64,000 nucleotides of DNA from Hepsetus odoe (taxonomy: Eukaryota; Chordata; Actinopteri; Characiformes; Hepsetidae): assembly GCA_017165825.1 (NCBI GenBank), contig CM029380.1, positions 20,501,572 through 20,565,571 on the forward strand, given 5' to 3'. This document shows, piece by piece, positions 60,501-64,000 of the stretch (position 1 is the first letter of the stretch; every line of letters begins with the position of its first letter). The notes below the pieces were generated by a model. The model did no database searches. It saw only the letters and a list, made by a program, of their open reading frames with translations, and was not told where the DNA came from. The translations under genes and the position numbers were made by a program.

Positions 60501-61895
60501 AGATTCTGTAAACCAAAAAAATAACTTTAAGTGGCTGACCTATCAAATTGAGTCATCTCAGCTGCAATAGAATCTCAAATCAACATGTTTAATGGGCAAG
60601 GTCTGCCAGTGAATTAGAACTAGAACACCATTGTTGCTGCCATTTCTACATGGCTTTTGAAAGGTGTTTTTGAACAAAGGGCTACAATTATGACATATCC
60701 AGCAACATACAGCGCACAAGATGCTGAGCTTTAGGAGCCTGTTAATACGATGTTCCCTTTGCTTGATACACTGCACAAACTGCTCAAAAAAAGAGCTGAT
60801 CATGAAAGGTGGCTTATATCATAAGATTATTTAAAGGTTATTTTGAGCAGGAATGTTTTGGAACTCTGTGAAATATCAATACTTGGAGTCTAACTTACTA
60901 GATACACTTATAATCAGAGATGCTTCAGCGCTTAAAACCTTTCTTTTTTAGTAAGTAATTCAAATTTTTATTTGTGGTAATTGAATGTCCAAAGCAGATG
61001 CAGATTCAGTCAATGGGCACCAGAGTACTCCAACTTTTTTACTGTATTTTAAACAGTAAGTCCACAGCACAGATTTGGAGGTATATATGCCTGGGGCATA
61101 GGCATGGTTTTGCCGTTGGGCCTCTTGCTCTCCTTCCAGCAGTGAAATGAAGTTTGTGGCAGTTCTACATTCCGGAGAGCAAAGTGTCACATTCCAGCTG
61201 GGTGAGGCGAGTAGATCAGTGAGGGTGGTACTGAATGGGTGAGGCTGTGGGCATGAGCGCCAGTGCCAGAACAAAGTCCAACCTTTATTCACTGCAGCAC
61301 GGTTATGACTGGAGTCACCTGACAACTGATAATCTTCTGTATAATGTTGCACTTATGCGAACGACCTAATGTTAGTAACTTCACTAGGTGGTCTTACAAT
61401 GTCCAAATCACCACTGAAATAAACAGCACACCCAAACTTACACTTCAAAAAAGATAATACTTGAAAATACAAGGAAACCTAGATCTGTTCTTATATTTGA
61501 GAAAGTTAAGGCCATTTTGCTTTGGACATGCCACTTCCCTCTTTTCAGATGGGTCAGATTAGTCCCAAAGACAATGGTTTTCAGATATAACCGTAATCAT
61601 TAAAACATATAAAAACTGAATGGTATGTAAAATGGCTATGTTGGTACTCTTGACCTTGCAGTACTCGGTTCCTATACCCAATTCTACCAGTTTTACCTCT
61701 AACATTATGAATGACTGCAGAAATCTTGAAGAATCAGCGGAATTCTTCTTTAGCAAGCTTTTATCATAATATGACTATATATGTGTGCAAGCCATACAAG
61801 GTCTTTATATACAAAATCAAAGTGATAAAATTCCCGGATCTGATTGGTCAATTAACTGCATGCGGTTCAAAATTACAAATACTATTAAAGTGTTG

Positions 61896-61899
<4 letters not shown>

Positions 61900-61926
<27 letters not shown>
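61900..61926. repeat. (TTA)n microsatellite
   Basis: About 9 trinucleotide units. Confidence 0.95.
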
Positions 61927-62639
61927 GCTAGTGCAAAATGCATTTACATAAGTGTGATTGATTAGGCATTGATCTATAACATATATTTTGTAAGTTTAAT
62001 ACTTTAAATTTTAAATACCACCTGATTTTTTGTCTGTTGAATACAGATTTGGACTGGGAAACCGCTGTTGACCTAAATCAGAGACCACAGACTCACCTTC
62101 CCTTCTGAAACTGTAGTTACTACACCCAGGTTTGGTCCTCTGCTCTTACTCCTGCTGTTGTGTTTACATCACTGAGATGTCAGTTCCTTGGGAAGATGCT
62201 ATCGAGGAGGCATATGGAAAAAAAAGTAGCTGTAGTATGCTAGTCAAGACAGAGAAGCAAGGCTGGAAGTAAAGGTTTGTCCAGTGGAGGTGGACTGTGA
62301 AGGGCATTTTCACTTCAAGGGTGCTAGGAGAAGTGGGCATCGGAGGACAGGGCCAACAGATTGGCAATTAAGGAACTTCCCACTGTTGCAGATAAAAGCA
62401 GCTTCTGGTTGAGGTGAAAGGAGACCTTATAGGTTGCCAAATGACCACTGAGTAACCATGTGACACACACCCAGGTCTGATCAACCTATGGTGAGCCTGC
62501 TTTGACTGAGTGTGTCTTGTGGAAAATAGGTCAATACATCCTTTGAGACTGGGGAACAAAACTGAAGATGTGTCGTACTGGTGGAACAATCATTATTGTC
62601 AGAATTAGTCTCATCCCAGGAAAAAAGAGATCTCAAACC

Positions 62640-62770
62640 TCACTAGTGCTGTGGGGACTGCAACATTTATTCGTAATAGAAAACTATTCCTATTCAAAAA
62701 TTAACACTTCCATTTTTTGAAAACATTCTTTTCCACACCTGCCTAAACCTTTTGCACAGTACTGTATATA
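62640..62770. repeat. Fish DNA-transposon-like end
   Basis: Ends CTTTTGCACAGTACTGTATA, the mirror of the end seen at 38557. Class from memory. Confidence 0.35.
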
Positions 62771-64000
62771 TTACATTTCTGTCCCTTACTGTAGAAATGT
62801 AATATTTCCCAATGCAATGATGAGAAACATTTTAAATGATTCTTCCTTTAATTATTTTAAAAGAAGTGACTTTAAAGTAATAGTGATGGGCCTAATAAGA
62901 TCGCCTCCAGGGTCAGGGACAGAGGATGCCACCACACTGCAACATGCTTTAATGACAAGGCTAAATTTTCCAGGCACACTTACGCACTCTCTCTTTCCTT
63001 TCCTCCAGCGCTGAGCACCACGTGAGCTGTCCATCTGGAGGATGGCACTGATTTTCCTTTGAGCGCTAACTTTTTTTCCCTCCTGCTTGCATTTTTTCCT
63101 CTGGACCTAACCAAGCTTTTTCAGTGCCTGCAGCATGAGCACTATCACAGGGCTGCCTGTGCCCAGCTGTACTGCAGCATGGAAAACTCAATTAGAGGAA
63201 CTTGTTCACAACATAACGTTGTCTCTAAAAAAAGCCTATTCATGTGACCTCAGTGCAGCACAAGTTTGATGTCTTTTTCCCTTGTTTTTATAATGACAGT
63301 GTGAACTCCAACTATATTTTCATCTCCAAACAGCGTGTACACCATTGCTCTTGAATGGAACACATTGCATCACCATTGTTTTGTCTTTCTTGTCACTTAC
63401 TTTTGGCAGTAATGGTGTAGATGGGATGTATTTTGTTCATCTGGAAATTACATACATGTTTCATTCAAGTTAATTCAGGATTTTTTTTTTCCTCTTAGAA
63501 CTTCAATGGCAGTTATTAAGAGGATTTAAATGGGAACTGAATAGTTTTTGTATGACTCACTTTCCCTCTCTGTCCCGTTGATGTGACCCAGACTAAATGC
63601 TGAGAGCTGTGCTGCTTTACTAATCACATGTCTCAGTTCACTGAAGCTCTTGGAAAATATGCCATCAGGCTAGTTTCCGTCCCGAACAACCCAGGCAGAC
63701 ATGCTTAACTCCTTTAACATGCTCATACTGGTTCGGAAAAGGCTGGGAATCCACTGTAGGCCCCCATTGCCTGCATGCAAATGAGTGGCACCAGTTCAGT
63801 CAAGGGGACATCAGATATGGCACAAAGCTCAGACATGGTCATTGATCAAACTCTGGTGGCTTGTTGGCATTAGGTTCATGTAAGTTCACATGCATCTAGT
63901 TGGGGGAAGGTTGCATGAACCTTCATGACCGGCTGCTGACATTTGCGGAGCACTCAATGACGGCAAAGCACAATGACGTCAGTCGTGCAACATCTGAACC

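Larger units (their letters stand above)
57600..64000. other. Intergenic region downstream of atp5f1d
   Basis: No gene recognised. Holds a T22 run (57930-57951), (TTA)n at 61900-61926 and a transposon-like end at about 62640-62770. Midnolin, expected next by human synteny, was not found, so it starts beyond the window or is elsewhere. Confidence 0.5.

Noticed and set aside
57600..64000. Search for midn, cirbp or other exons downstream of atp5f1d
   Set aside because: No ORF or splice-bounded segment resembled these proteins. Short ORFs there are not supported.

Overview
The window is nuclear DNA of a teleost fish. It is A/T-rich, CpG-poor and mostly non-coding. It is full of fish-type tRNA-derived SINEs, Tc1/mariner remnants and long microsatellites, and it carries two intron-split vertebrate genes. 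The repeat set suggests an otophysan fish, but the species cannot be read from the sequence.

Two protein-coding genes can be supported. On the minus strand, positions 47458 down to 28575 hold cbarp, which encodes the voltage-gated calcium channel beta-subunit-associated regulatory protein, a single-pass neuronal membrane protein. Nine coding exons join in frame to an 870-residue protein, every junction with consistent phase and GT/AG borders. On the plus strand, 51698 to 57249 hold atp5f1d, the delta subunit of mitochondrial F1 ATP synthase, in four exons encoding 161 residues. The two genes are head to head, as in human 19p13.3 (STK11-CBARP-ATP5F1D-MIDN-CIRBP). Neither stk11 nor midn could be recognised here.

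Layout: 1-24700 is gene-free as far as I can see, with SINEs, microsatellites and a composite repeat with a perfect 45-bp inverted repeat. About 24715-28574 is a probable long 3' UTR of cbarp. 28575-47483 is cbarp with repeat-rich introns, including a decayed Tc1 element with tandem partial duplications, a chimeric SINE with a 12-bp target-site duplication, and an antisense RTE-like LINE 3' end. 47500-51600 is the inter-promoter interval, with a CpG-rich patch at about 49950-50260. 51600-57580 is atp5f1d. 57600-64000 is intergenic with no recognised gene.

The two genes do not form a pathway: one tunes neuronal calcium channels, the other is a housekeeping respiratory subunit. Their adjacency is conserved synteny, with possible sharing of regulatory DNA between divergent promoters. 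I did not find a novel multi-gene system. The most unusual items are the chimeric SINE, the 45-bp inverted repeat, the Tc1-linked tandem duplication, the inverted repeat in the CpG-rich patch, and short regulatory motifs in the cbarp protein.
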